From the NCBI GenBank assembly GCA_963682055.1, contig OY821749.1, positions 31,689,631-31,753,630 of the forward strand: a stretch of DNA of 64,000 nt. The letters are read 5' to 3'. Position 1 is the first letter of the stretch; each line of letters begins with the position of its first letter. The DNA comes from Primula veris. Lineage: Eukaryota; Streptophyta; Magnoliopsida; Ericales; Primulaceae. The position numbers and the translations under genes are program-made. This document shows positions 22,849 through 34,973 of this stretch, piece after piece. Below the pieces are notes generated by a model that saw nothing but the letters and a program-made list of their open reading frames with translations, was not told the DNA's origin and ran no database searches.

Positions 22849-24639
22849 TCAAAGAGAAGAAAAAATTGGAACACCAGGAAGTGAATACCCGGCGTCAATA
22901 ATATAAATATTTCCAGAAACATAGCTTGAAGAATCATGAATTAAATATCTAATGAGAGATGTCAAAGCTGGATCTGTTTCAACAAGGGTTTGTAAAGGTA
23001 CTGTTCTTTCTGCCACATTTTTAATCCAATTTTTGCTGAATAATTCTTGAGTTATCTCTGATGGGAATATGCCAGGTGCTACAGCATTCACTCTTATGTT
23101 ATATTGTCCCAATTCAATTGCCATTATCTGTAAAATACAAGAGACATGCTAACAATCGTACAAATTCTCGCTAATTAGACCAAATGAAATGACCAACGCT
23201 CGCATTGCTTGAACGAGTTTAATCTAGTACCCTTAGTTTTAGTTGAAACATTAGCGGACACTACAAATTTTGAGGATAAAATGGATATTGTATCTAAAAT
23301 TAGAAGTTAAAATCACAGTTATTTTTCTCTTCCACACCAAATTCCAAAGCTTAAAGAAGAGACTGAAAGTTATGAAATTTTACCTCCGTCACAACATGCA
23401 ATGCAGCCTTAGAAGAAGTATAAGCTATAGCTCCGAAGGTACCAACTCTCCGGAGGCCTCCAATTGACGAGATATTGATTATTGAACCACCCAAGCCAGC
23501 ATCACGCATACGCTTAGATACATACTTAGATACTAACCATGCTCCTGTTACGTTTGTTTTAAAGGTGTTGTTCCATTCCTCCTCTGAAAGGTCTATACAC
23601 ATAGTCACGCTTCCTATACATATATAAGTAAATAAAGAAATCAACATTAGTTGGTAAAAAACTTATTACTAATTCAATTCTTGAAATATGTAAGCTCGAG
23701 AAAGATAAATATCTTATCATATTTTAGAATACGCCGTGCCATCAAACCATAACAGCTACTAATAAACTACTCACTCTGTCACGTAAAATGATTATCCAAT
23801 TTCATTTGTTTTTTGTCCCAAATTATGCTCTCATTTTCATTTACGAGGTGATAATTATGCTGTAAAATTCTATATACAACGCTTCTAAATGAGTATCGAT
23901 AATGACAGATCTTAACATTCATATTATTGACTGCATATTAAAGTAAAGTTGTAATCATATTAAATATCATAATTTATAACTAACCTAATATTAACGAAAA
24001 ACCAATGAGACAATATTTTTGGAACGGAGATGGTAAAACTTTTGTGAAACCTCAAATTTACAAGTCACTCAATATAAGGTTTGAAATCTCATTTTAGTGT
24101 CTAGTATATAGTATATGTTAAGCTTAGATTTTTTTCCTCTTGGTCTTGATAGGCCTAAATGTAACTTCTACTAGTACTATTTTAGCCTCATGAAGTGTGT
24201 TCAATAAAACTGAGATTTTGAAGCATAGCACATCTGAGAAAATGAATCTTTTACTTTGATAAATTAATAATCCTACTGGAATCAGATAATACATTGAAGT
24301 ACCTCTAACACCGGCGTTGTTAATCAAAGCATCGATGCGTCCAAACGCTTCCCATGCCCGATTAATAGCAACCTCGATAGCCGTACCATTAGCCGTGACA
24401 TCGAGCTCAATCGCCACGGCTCGAGCCTGACAATCAGAGCTCGAGCCAGTTTGGTTAAGCTCGTCACATAAGGACTTGAGGCGGTCCAAGCGTCGAGCTG
24501 CAGCAACAACTTTGCATCCCGCCTTAACAAGGTTGATACAAAACTCACGGCCTAGACCAGAAGATGCACCTGTCACTAGAACCACTTTGTCTTCGAAACT
24601 GCACCATGGCTCTAGTTGGACTGGTACTTGGCTAACCAT
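22849..24639 (-). CDS. Short-chain dehydrogenase/reductase, copy 3 (intact)
   Basis: 281-aa SDR with exons 24639-24303, 23613-23384 and 23127-22849, all with GT-AG borders and a continuous frame. It has [17 protein letters not shown], and YTSSK in place of YSSSK; the Y and K of YxxxK are kept. The C-terminus is [11 protein letters not shown]. The start MVSQVPVQ differs from the MASQEPVQ of copies 1, 4 and 6. Upstream (higher coordinates) lie a Stowaway MITE and the shared spacer. It is predicted to be functional as an NAD(P)(H)-dependent oxidoreductase of unknown substrate. Its exon 1 and intron 1 are almost identical to truncated copy 2, showing recent duplication or gene conversion. Confidence 0.88.
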
Positions 24640-24689
24640 TGCTTGTTCTTTTTTTCTTTTCTTTGTTGGTATAACTAATTGTGTACCCG

Positions 24690-24914
24690 TTCCTATTTAA
24701 TTGTGCACTACGAAACTACGTGCAATTTTGACCGGTCAAGAATTTGTATCAAAATTGTCAGAATAAAAATTTCAAAAGTTGATTATATAGTTCAAATGTT
24801 AAATTTTATGATTAGATTTTAAAAAAATTCATTTCGACAATTTTGATACAAGTTATAAATCGATTAAAATTACACGTAATTTCGTAGTGAACAATTAAAT
24901 GGGAACAGAGGTAG
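24690..24914. mobile_element. Stowaway-type MITE upstream of SDR copy 3
   Basis: The left end is CCGTTCCTATTTAATTGTGC and the right end is AATTAAATGGGAACAGAGGTAG, followed by TA. This is the more complete partner of the element at 20695-20912. Confidence 0.75.
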
Positions 24915-26429
24915 TATGTAAAAACTTAATACGCATGTGCATAGCTTGGCTACACGGCAATTTTGCGGGTTTCAACCCGATATGATCCGACTCGATTCGT
25001 TACGGATCGGATAAAAGTGTAATTATATTCGGATCAGGTCTGGTTTAAATGAGTAAAAGTGTAATTTAAAAAAATTAAACTTAAAAGTGTAAATTAACAC
25101 TCTGTCACTTCTATTTCTATCGTATATATTAAACTATATCTTATATAATAATAGATAACATACATTTAAATGCATAAAAATATAACTTAACATCATTTTT
25201 CTCTCTCTCATAAATTAAACTCTTTCTTTTATAACTTAAAAATTACAATTTAATACTCTCTCTCATATAAATTAAACTCTCTCTTTTATATTATTTTTAT
25301 ATTATATTTATAAATCAAATGATTTTTTAATCTATTTAACATATTTTATTTGAAATATTTGACATTTATGTGATTTATTTTTTAAAAGGAAAAAAAATAT
25401 TTTTTAAAAACGAGTCAAATTGGTCGGATCGGATCAAATGGATAAAAATACAACTTTTTTCTCGGCTCACACTTGGCCAAACCTATGCTGCCAAACCACA
25501 ATAATAAATACTTAAACATAAACTTGGGGAATCATCGAAAGGGATGGCCGTACAACCACCTTCGGGTTGGTGATCATACACGGTCACCGCTAACGTTCCG
25601 ACGGACCCTTCGTCCTATAATAAAAACAATAAATCCACATGTAGTCTTGTAAACACTAGATAATATGTCGGATCCTGTGAGCCGATCCCGACCTTAACTT
25701 ATAAAACATTATGAGGATTTTTTATCCTCATCAAGAACGGTTAACATGGAACACATTTGATGCACTATTATGATTTTATGAGTACTACTCCCTGTAACAT
25801 GTTCCCTCATAAATCATAACTCATACATGTTGATACGTATAATATAGTCATGCCATGAAAGAAGTATTTCTAGATTTATATTAAAATTAGTCTATTATGC
25901 GGATTCTCTTTGGGTCGGACTGTAACGACCCGGCCTCACATTGAGAGCGAACACATATTCATATCAACAATATTGTATGATATGGCAATTGGCACAATAT
26001 TTTTATGCGGTCACTCATTCTAATATCAACAATTTGTTATATAGATATGCAAGTATTAAGTGTATCACTCATATTTCACGTATGTATCATTTGCATATTG
26101 CCATACAATAACTCATTTTCGTTGTTCTTATAAAGTACCATGACGATTGTGACGACATGAATCGTGATGTCTATTTTGATCGTTATGTTTTGCTGAACCA
26201 TGAAAGTTAAATGGAGAGGCTGATATTCTATATAATTCTTTTCCATACCATATATAAGTTCTTTTTAATGTACTACTTCTTGAGATTTGCTTTCTCAATC
26301 TGAGCATACTATCATATTACCTTTAGTTCAGAAAGTTGGAAAACATTGCATGAATTCAAATTAAAGGCTTATTAGTCACTATAATTAAACAGGGATAATA
26401 CCGAAATACATTTACAGCAAAGATAAAGT
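24915..26429. other. Spacer between SDR copies 3 and 4
   Basis: Non-coding and homologous to 20930-22830, but about 490 bp equivalent to 21430-21920 are missing; the junction is at about 25460. It ends at AAAGT (26425-26429), the left target duplication of the Copia element, which sits 19 bp beyond the stop codon of SDR copy 4. Confidence 0.65.
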
Positions 26430-26783
26430 TGTTGAGTTGTGCAGGCAAATGAGTTTTGGCCATGTCTTCTTATTATCCCACATCACCTGAAATTGTAATA
26501 TGACCCATGTTGGGTTCTATTTATATGCCCCAATATCTTGTATTCTAATTACACCTATACAAACACCTCTATATTATAAAGAGAGAGTTCTATTTGCGAG
26601 AGAACCATAGCTTTGTGTTTAGCTAGATTACGTTTGTAATCCTCTATATATATAGTAAGTGCCACGTGTAGCGGCCCGGAGACGTAGCCAATTTGGGTGA
26701 ACTCCGTTATCAAAGTGTGTGTGTGCTCGGTTTTGAGTTCAAGTATTTCTGTCTTTTATTGATTCGCCTGATCGACCCTAACA
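26430..26783 (+). repeat. 5' LTR of Copia element
   Basis: It opens TGTTGAGTTG and closes CCCTAACA. It contains an AT-rich promoter region with TATTTATATGCCCC near 26518 and TATATATATAGTAAGTGCC near 26645. It differs from the 3' LTR at about six bases, including GCAGGC for GGAGCC close to the start. Confidence 0.93.
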
Positions 26784-26785
26784 AG

Positions 26786-26797
26786 TGGTATCAGAGC
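26786..26797 (+). other. Primer-binding site, initiator Met tRNA
   Basis: TGGTATCAGAGC follows the 5' LTR after a two-base gap. This is the standard complement to the 3' end of plant initiator Met tRNA used by Copia elements for first-strand synthesis. Confidence 0.92.
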
Positions 26798-26808
26798 TCG
26801 GAAGATCG

Positions 26809-29800
26809 ATGGCGAAAGAAGACAGGACCGCACACGGGATCGAGAAGTTCGACGGGAAGGACTTCGCATTCTGGAGAATGCAGATAGAGGACTACCTCTA
26901 CGGGAGGAAGATGCATCAGCCACTTCTCCTTGAGGAAAGGCCGACCACGACCACCGAGGAGGCGTGGAAACTCTTAGACCGTCAAGTGTTGGGAGTGATC
27001 CGCCTAACACTATCTAGGAGTGTCGCACATAACGTCGCAAGAGAGACGACGACGATGGGGATGATGAAGATCCTCACCGACATGTATGAGAAACCATCCG
27101 CGAACAACAAGGTACATCTCATGCGTAAGTTGTTCAACCTACGCATGGCTGAGGGGACACCTGTCGCGAGTCACGTAAACAAGTTCATCGACACCGTAAA
27201 TCAGTTGGATGCGGTGGAGATAACTTTTGAAGACGAAGTGAGAGCCCTTATACTGCTAGCATCTCTACCGAACAGTTGGGAATTCATGCGAGCTGCTGTA
27301 AGCAACTCAATTGGAAAGGAGAAACTGACTTACAACGGCATTCGAGATCAAATACTCCCTGAGGAACTCAGGAGATTGGATATGGGTGAATGCTCAAATG
27401 ATTGAGCAGCCTTGAACATGGGTTCAAGAGACCGGGGTAAGGCCAGGGTATGGGACGTTAGAGGACGTTCACAATCCCGAGGTAGAAGAGGGCTTAGCCG
27501 AGGAGGCAAAGATAGCGACCGAAGTAAGAAGAATCTTCGGTGCTATAACTGCCAGGGTATGGGGCACTTCAGTTATGAGTGCAAGCAGCCGAATAAGAGT
27601 ACCGGCCGTGATCACGGGGCTAATATTGCGAGCGACGAGGATTCGGGTGACTGTCTAATGCTTGCCGTACAGAGAGACATAGATTCGTGGATTCTAGACT
27701 CTGGGGCATCATTTCACACGACCACTCAGAAGGATTTATTCGAAAATTACACTGCGGGTAATTTCGGTAAAGTGTATCTAGCCGACGGAGAAGCGTTGGA
27801 TGTTGTTGGAATGGGCGATGTGAAAATTCGCATTCCAAACGGGTCGGTATGGAAGCTAACGAAAGTGAGGCATGTCCCGAGGTTGACCAAGAATCTGATT
27901 TCAGTAGGTCAACTCGATGCCGAAAGGCACTCCATTTCGTTTAGCTGTGGAGCTTGGAAAGTTTCACGAGGAGCTATGGTGATAGCCCGAGGGAGCAAGG
28001 TCGGTACGCTGTACATGACGACCGATGAGGAGTGTACAGTGGCGGCAGCTGTGTCGTAAGACTGCTCGGAACTGTGGCATCGATGGTTGGGTCACATGAG
28101 TGAGAAGGGGATGAAGGTGTTAGCGAAGGACAGCAAACTTCCAGGCTTGAAGTCTGTCAACCTCGACATGTGCGAAGGTTGCATCTTCGGGAAGCAGAAG
28201 AAAGTGAGCTTCCGGAAGGGTGGAAAAGCTCCCAAGGAGGAGAAGCTAGCACTGGTCCACTCAGATGTATGGGGACCATCTCCAGTAACCTCACTGGGAG
28301 GAGCTCAATACTATGTGACCTTCATCGATGATTCGACGAGAAAAACATGGGTCTACTTCTTGAAACACAAGTCTGAGGTGTTTAAGAAATTCCAAGAATG
28401 GAAGGCCATGGTCGAACTGGAGACCGGGAATAAACTCAAGTGTTTGAGGTCCGACAACGGTGGAGAGTACATTGATGCGAAGTTCGTAGAGTTCTGTGCT
28501 CAGAGAGGTATTCGAATGGAGAAGACCATCCGAAGAACGCCATAGCAAAATGGCATGGCCGAGCGCATGAACCGAACAATCAATGAGCGTGCTAGGAGTA
28601 TGAGACTGCAAAGTGGGTTGCCCAAAGCCTTGTGGGCACATGCAGTAAGCACGGCGGTTTACCTCATTAACCGCGGACCCTCAGTGCCCCTAGAAAGGAG
28701 AATTCCCGAGGAAGAGTGGGTAGGAAAGCCTATCTCTTATGAACACTTGCGAGTGTTCGGTTGTCTGTCATATATCCATGTCGACATAAATGATCGTACC
28801 AAACTTGACTCGAAATCCAAAGTGTGTTACTTTGTGGGGTACGGTGGAGCTGAGTTCGGATATCGCTTCTGGGATGGTCAAACAAAGAGGATCATTCGCA
28901 GTAAGGATGTCATCTTCAACGAAGGCATTTTGTATAAAGATCGACAAAGTGCAGCGGAGGAAGAAGATGCGCTCCCGTCCGAGGAAAGTGGTATGGTCGA
29001 CATGAATGTGTTTCCAAGAGAGTTGGAAAATGACACTGAAGATGAGCCAGTGGTGCTCGACAACCGACCAGCAGATGCTGAAGAGGCCGAGGAGCTGTCC
29101 CAGACTCCCCGACCTGAATTGGGCCGAGGTCATCGCGTGAAGAGACCTCCTGTCCGATACTCTCCTTCCCTGCATTACATACTGCTCAGTGATGCAGGAG
29201 AGCCCGAAAGTAGAGAAGAAGCTCTGGAGCTGAAAGACTCGAGCAAGTGGGAGCTCGCGATGAAGGATGAGATGAAGTCGCTCGAGAAGAATGTGACTTG
29301 GCAGTTAGCCGAACTGCCCAAGGGGAAGAGGGCACTGAGCAATAAATGGGTGTTCCGTCTAAAGGAGGAACAAGATGGCACGAAACGGTATAAGGCACGC
29401 CTAGTAGTCAAAGGGTTCCAGCAAAAGGCAGGAATTGACTACACCGAGATCTTTTCACCAGTCGTAAAGATGACGACTATTCGGCTATTGTTGAGCATTG
29501 TTGTAAATGCGAATCTTCATCTCGAGCAGTTAGATGTGAAAACTGCCTTTCTCCATGGAGATCTCGATGAAGAAATTTACATGCTCCAACCTGAAGGGTT
29601 TGCCAAAAAGGGAAAAGAGAAACTGGTCTGCAAACTGCGGAAGAGCTTGTACGGGTTAAAACAAGCACCACGGCAGTGGTATAAGAAGTTTGACAGTTTC
29701 ATGGTGGATACTGGATTCGAAAGAAGTGATAGTGATCACTACTGTTTCGTGAAGAGATCTGCGAACTCTTCGTACGTCATACTACTTTTGTATGTATATG

Positions 29801-30750
29801 ACATGTTGCTCGCTGGGTCGAGCCTTGTTGAGATTAACAAGGTGAAACAACAGTTGGCAAAACAGTTCGAGATGAAAGATTTGGGTGCCGCAAATCAGAT
29901 CCTCGGTATGAGGATTTCCCGAGGAAGGGATGGGTCCCTATTTCTGTCGCAAGCCGAGTATGTAAAGAAAGTGTTGGCACGGTTTAGCATGAGCGATGCC
30001 AAGGCTGTAGGCTCACCGCTAGCCGCACACTTTAGCTTGTCGAAGAAACAATCACCCTTAGACGAGGAATGAAAGGATCATATGTCGAACATACCCTACG
30101 CTTCAGCAATTGGTAGCTTGATGTACGCTATGGTGTGTACAAGACCGGACATTGCCCATGCAGTGGGAGTTGTCAGTCGTTACATGAGTAACCCAGGAAA
30201 GCACCATTGGGAAGCTGTGAAGTGGATATTGAGATATCTCTCGGGTACCTTGAGTTTGGCATTATGTTTCCGAAAGACCTCTGAAGGCCTGCACGGCTAT
30301 GTGGATGCTGACATGGCCAGTGATCTGGACAGCCGAAAGAGCACAACGGGATGTGTTTGTACCTTCGGTGGTACTGCTGTGAGTTGGACATCTAAGTTGC
30401 AAAAGATTATTGCATTGTCGACCACAGAGGCTGAGTACGTCGCGGTGACGGAAGCAAGCAAAGAGATGATTTGGTTGCAAGGTTTCTTGAAGGAGCTCGG
30501 TCAGAAAACCGACAAGGGAGTTCTGCACTGTGATAGTCAAAGTGCAGTTCAGCTAGCCAAGAATCCTGTATTCCATTCACGCACCAAGCACATACAGATT
30601 CGTTACCATTTTATCCGGGCTGTTCTGGAAGATGGAATCTTCGCGCTAGAAAAGATTGAGGGCGCTAAGAACCCCGCCGATATGCTAACGAAGACTGTTA
30701 CAATCGACAAACTGAGGCTGTGTGCAACCTCAGTAGGACTCCGAGCATGA
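26809..30750 (+). pseudogene. Copia Gag-Pol polyprotein with four in-frame stops
   Basis: One frame of 1314 codons runs from the ATG at 26809 to the TGA at 30750. It is broken by stops at 27403, 28057, 28543 and 30070, with no frameshift. Visible domains: Gag from residue 1; zinc knuckle CX2CX4HX4C from residue 245; protease DSG at residue 297; the HHCC and DDE integrase with Asp486, Asp549 and Glu585; RT with the first Asp at 909 in QLDVKTAFLHGDL; and RNase H from about residue 1166 (DADMASDLDSRKST). The RT box reads YVYD (29791-29802) instead of the usual YVDD, losing one catalytic Asp at residue 997. The third stop lies in the conserved integrase motif just before NGMAERMNR. It is therefore dead on its own account but may be mobilised by relatives. 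Confidence 0.93.
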
Positions 30751-30917
30751 GGCTCAGGGTCGCCGCTACACTGGAAGAATGAGTAACTCGCCGATGACGG
30801 CAGAGTATCAATTACTATACAAGGATACCGATGGGAGCATTCTGCTCGGTGGAGCACAGTGAATTCGGTGATCGGGGATATCTGGAGTTCTTTTGAAGCA
30901 CTCGACATTTGACTCCA

Positions 30918-30927
30918 AGTGGGAGAT
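30918..30927 (+). other. Polypurine tract of Copia element
   Basis: AGTGGGAGAT directly precedes the 3' LTR and would prime second-strand synthesis. Confidence 0.85.
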
Positions 30928-31281
30928 TGTTGAGTTGTGGAGCCAAATGAGTTTTGGCCATGTCTTCTTATTATCCCACATCACCTGAAATTGTAATATG
31001 ACCCATGTTGGGTTCTATTTATATGCCCCAATATCTTGTATTCTAATTACACCTACACAAACACCTCTATATTATAAAGAGAGAGTTCTATTTGCGAGAG
31101 AATCATAGATTTGTGTTTAGCTAGATTACGTTTGTAATCCTCTATATATATAGTAAGTGCCACGTGTAGCGGCCCGGAGACGTAGCTAATTTGGGTGAAC
31201 TCCGTTATCAAAGTGTGTGTGTGCTCGGTTTTGAGTTCAAGTATTTCTGTCTTTTATTGATTCGCCTGATCGACCCTAACA
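30928..31281 (+). repeat. 3' LTR of Copia element
   Basis: It has the same length and ends as the 5' LTR and is followed by the right target copy AAAGT. The SDR copy 4 stop codon lies 15 bp beyond that, on the opposite strand, so SDR copy 4 transcripts would probably run into this LTR. Confidence 0.93.
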
Positions 31282-31300
31282 AAAGTGATAAGATTACACA

Positions 31301-33078
31301 TCAAAGTGAAGAAAAAATCGGAACACCAGGAAGTGAATACCCAGCGTCAATAATATAAATATTTCCAGAAACATAGCTTGAAGAATCATGAATTAAATAT
31401 CTAATGAGAGATGTCAAAGCTGGATCTGTTTCAACAAGGGTTTGTAAAGGTACTGTTCTTTCTGCCACATTTTTAATCCAATTTTTGCTGAATAATTCTT
31501 GAGTTATCTCTGATGGGAATATGCCAGGTGCTACAGCATTCACTCTTATGTTATATTGTCCCAATTCCATTGCCATTGTCTGTAAAATACAAGAGACATG
31601 CTAACAATCGTACAAATTCTCGCTAATTACACCAAATGAAATGACCAACGCTCGCATTGCTTGAACGAGTTTAATCTAGTACCCTTAGTTGAAACATTAG
31701 CAGACACTACAAATTTTGAGGATAAAATGGATATTGTATCTAAAATTAGAAGTTAAAATCACAGTTATTTTTCTCTTCCACACCAAATTCCAAAGCTTAA
31801 AGAAGAGACTGAAAGTTATGAAATTTTACCTCCGTCACAACATGCAATGTAGCCTTAGAAGAAGTATAAGCTATAGCTCCGAAGGTACCAACTCTCCGGA
31901 GGCCTCCAATTGACGAGATATTGATTATTGAACCACCCAAGCCAGCATCACGCATACGCTTAGATACATACTTAGATACTAACCATGCTCCTGTTACGTT
32001 TGTTTTAAAGGTGTTGTTCCATTCCTCCTCTGAAAGGTCTATACACATAGTCACACTTCCTATACATATATAAGTAAATAAAGAAATCAACATTAGTTGG
32101 TAAAAAACTTATTACTAATTCAATTCTTGAAAAATGTAAGCTCGAGAAAGATAAATATCTTATCATATTTTAGAATACGCCGTGCCATCAAACCATAACA
32201 GCTACTAATAAACTACTCACTCTGTCACCTAAAAAGATTATCCAATTTCATTTGTTTTTTGTCCCAAATTATGCTCTCATTTTCATTTACGAGGTGATAA
32301 TTATGCTATAAAATTCTATATATAATGCTTTTAAATGAGTATCGATAATGACAGATGTTAACATTCATATTATTGACTGCATGTTAAAGTAAAATTGTAA
32401 TCATATTAAATATTATAATTTATAACTAACCTAATATTAAAGGAAACCCAAATGAGCCCATATTTTTGGAACGGAGATGGTAAATTTTTGTGAATCCTCA
32501 AATTTACAAGTGACTCAATATATGGTGTTGAAATCTCATTTTAGTGTCTACTATATGTTAAGGTTAGATTTTTTCCTCTTGGTCTTGATAGGCCTAAATG
32601 TAACTTCTACTAGTTCTATTTTAGCATCATGAAGTGTGTTCAATAAAACTGAAATTTTGAAGCATAGCACATCTGAGAAAATGAATCTTTTACTTTGATA
32701 AATTAATAATCCTACTGGAATCAGATAATACATTGAAGTACCTCTAACACCGGCGTTGTTAATCAAAGCATCGATGCGTCCAAACGCTTTCCATGCCTGA
32801 TTAATAGCAACCTCGATAGCCGTACCATTAGCCATGACATTGAGCTCAATCGCCACGGCTCTAGCCTGACAATCAGAGCTCGAGCCAGTTTGGTTAAGCT
32901 CGTCACATAAGGACTTGAGGCGGTCCAAGCGTCGAGCTGCAGCAACCACTCTACATCCCGCCTTAACAAGGTCGATACAAAACTCACGGCCTAAACCAGA
33001 AGACGCACCTGTCACTAGAACCACTTTGTCTTCGAAGCTGCACCATGGCTCTAGTTGGACTGGTTCTTGGCTAGCCAT
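31301..33078 (-). CDS. Short-chain dehydrogenase/reductase, copy 4 (intact)
   Basis: 281-aa SDR with exons 33078-32742, 32059-31830 and 31579-31301 and GT-AG introns. Motifs [17 protein letters not shown] and YTSSK are all present; the exon 3 junction reads TMAMELG where copy 1 has IMAIELG. Exon 1 resembles copies 1 and 6 (MASQEPVQ) while exons 2 and 3 resemble copy 3, which may reflect gene conversion between array members. The Copia element starts 20 bp past the stop codon and has probably replaced the native 3' end and poly(A) region. Enzyme function is inferred from the family; the substrate is unknown. Confidence 0.87.
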
Positions 33079-33179
33079 TACTTGGTTCTTTTTTTCTTTT
33101 CTTTGTTGGTATTATGGTATAACAAATTGTGTACCAATACTATCAGCCGGCCACATATATACATGTAAACACTGAATAC

Positions 33180-34199
33180 CTATGGCATAGGTCGGCTATG
33201 TCCCGCCGAACTATTTCTACTCTCACCCATAACTACATAATACATATATTCATACAATATAAATGCATAAGTCTTAAGACATATTTACATAGAGGTAGGT
33301 CGGAAAGAACCATTCCCTTTATCCTTCCACTATTACATAATTATAAATAGATACTTATCAACGAAAGAGCTAGCATATCAGCGTTGAACAGCTTCGGCCA
33401 GCTACGTGTCCAGTCCAACACCTCGACGACAATCATGGGTTCCGAACCTCCTACACCGTACTACGGCTCAGTTTGGCTAAACCCTCTATTTCCTGTTGTA
33501 TTAATATTTATATCACAAGTACATCTCTTGATAAACTTGGGTACCAATTTGACAATATCTCAACTATAAACTTATAAGTCACAAATGATTACTTACAACT
33601 CAATTACATTGTCAATAAATGAACTATAAAGCTAGATGATTGGGTTCGGCTCACACTTGGCCAAACCTATGCTGCCAAACCACAATAATAAATACTTAAA
33701 CATAAACTTGGGGAATCATCGAAACGGGTGGTCGTACAACCACCTTCGGGCTGGTCATACACGGTCATCGCTAACGTTTCGATGAACCCTTCGTCATATA
33801 ATAAAAACAATAAATCCACCTGTAGTCATGTAAACACTAGATAATGTGTCGGATCCTGTGAGCCGATCCCGACCTTAACTTATAAAACGTTATGAGGATT
33901 TTTCATCCTCATCAAGAACGGTTAACATGGAACACATTTTATGCACTATTATGACTTTATGAGTACTACTCCCAGTAACATGTTCACTCATAAATCATAA
34001 CTCATACATGTTCATACCTATAATATAGTCATGCCATGAAAGAAGTATTTCTGGATTTCTTTTAAAATTAGTCTATTATACGGATCCTCTTTGGGTCGGA
34101 CTGTAACGACCCGGCCTCACATTGCGAACGCATGTTCATATCAACAATATTGTATGATATGACAATTGGCACAATATTTTTATCTGGTCACCCATTCTA
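33180..34199. other. Spacer between SDR copies 4 and 5
   Basis: Non-coding and homologous to 21510-22440 upstream of copy 3. It contains the GCTCACACTTGGCC and CCTGTGAGCCGATCCCG blocks and part of the GTAACGACCCGG module. It stops at CACCCATTCTAA (34199), where a deletion joins it to intron 1 of copy 5. Confidence 0.65.
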
Positions 34200-34500
34200 A
34201 TGAGACCATATTTTTGGAACGTAGATGGTAAAACTTTTGTGAATCCTCAAATTTACAAGTGACTCAATATATGGTTTGAAATCTCATTTTAGTGTCTAGT
34301 ATATAGTATATGTTAAGCTTAGATTTATTCCTCTTGGTCTTGATAGACCTAAATGCAACTTCTACTAGTGGAGCACTATTTTAGCCTCATGAAGTGTGTT
34401 CAATAAAACTGAAATTTTGAAGCATAGCACATCTGAGAAAATGAATCTTTTACTTGATAAATTAATAATCCTACTGGAATCAGATAGTACATTGAAGTAC

Positions 34501-34837
34501 CTCTAACACCGGCGTTGTTAATCAAAGCATCAATGCGTCCAAACGCTTCCCATTCCCGATTAATAGCAACCTCGATAGCCGTACCGTTAGCCATGGCATC
34601 GAGCTCAATCGCCACGGTTCGAGCCTGACAGTCAGAGCTCGAGCCAGTTTGGTTAAGTTCGTTACATAAGGACTTGAGGCGGTCCAGGCGTCGAGCTGCA
34701 GCCACCACTCTGCATCCGGCCTTAACGAGGTCGATACAAAACTCACGGCCTAGACCAGACAACGCTCCTGTCACTAAGACCACTTTGCCTCCAAAGGTGC
34801 ACCATGGTTTTAGTTGGATTGGTTCTTGCCTTGCCAT
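34501..34837 (-). pseudogene. SDR copy 5, exon 1 only
   Basis: Exon 1 (starting [12 protein letters not shown]) is open with an intact donor site, and intron 1 sequence continues down to about 34200. Exons 2 and 3 are missing: the intron joins straight to the 3'-flank module of the copy 4 spacer, sharing TAATGAGAC-like sequence at the join. The cofactor motif reads TGALSGLG where all other copies have TGASSGLG, so it also carries a coding change consistent with relaxed constraint. Without YxxxK it cannot be an active SDR. Confidence 0.83.
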
Positions 34838-34973
34838 TGCTTGCTCTTTGGTGCCAATACTATCGGCCCCATATATGCAACCTACTGTATGGAAAGATAA
34901 TCAGTGATTCAGTGGTCCAGAAGGGTTAACATGGAACACATTTTATGCACTATGAGTACTACTCCATGTAACA

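Larger units (their letters stand above)
26430..31281 (+). mobile_element. Complete Ty1/Copia retrotransposon, 4852 bp
   Basis: Both LTRs are 354 bp (26430-26783 and 30928-31281), begin TGTTGAG and end CTAACA, and differ at about six positions (near 1.7 percent). The flanking AAAGT duplication is perfect (26425-26429 and 31282-31286). The empty site AGATAAAGTGATAAG is preserved next to SDR copy 3. A primer-binding site for initiator Met tRNA follows the 5' LTR and a polypurine tract precedes the 3' LTR. Domain order is Gag, protease, integrase, RT, RNase H, which defines Copia; a Tork/Tnt1-like lineage is my guess. Four in-frame stops and an altered RT active site make it non-autonomous. Confidence 0.95.

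Noticed and set aside
28768..29175. Antisense open frames within the Copia Pol region
   Set aside because: They are shadows of the Gag-Pol frame, which carries all the diagnostic motifs.
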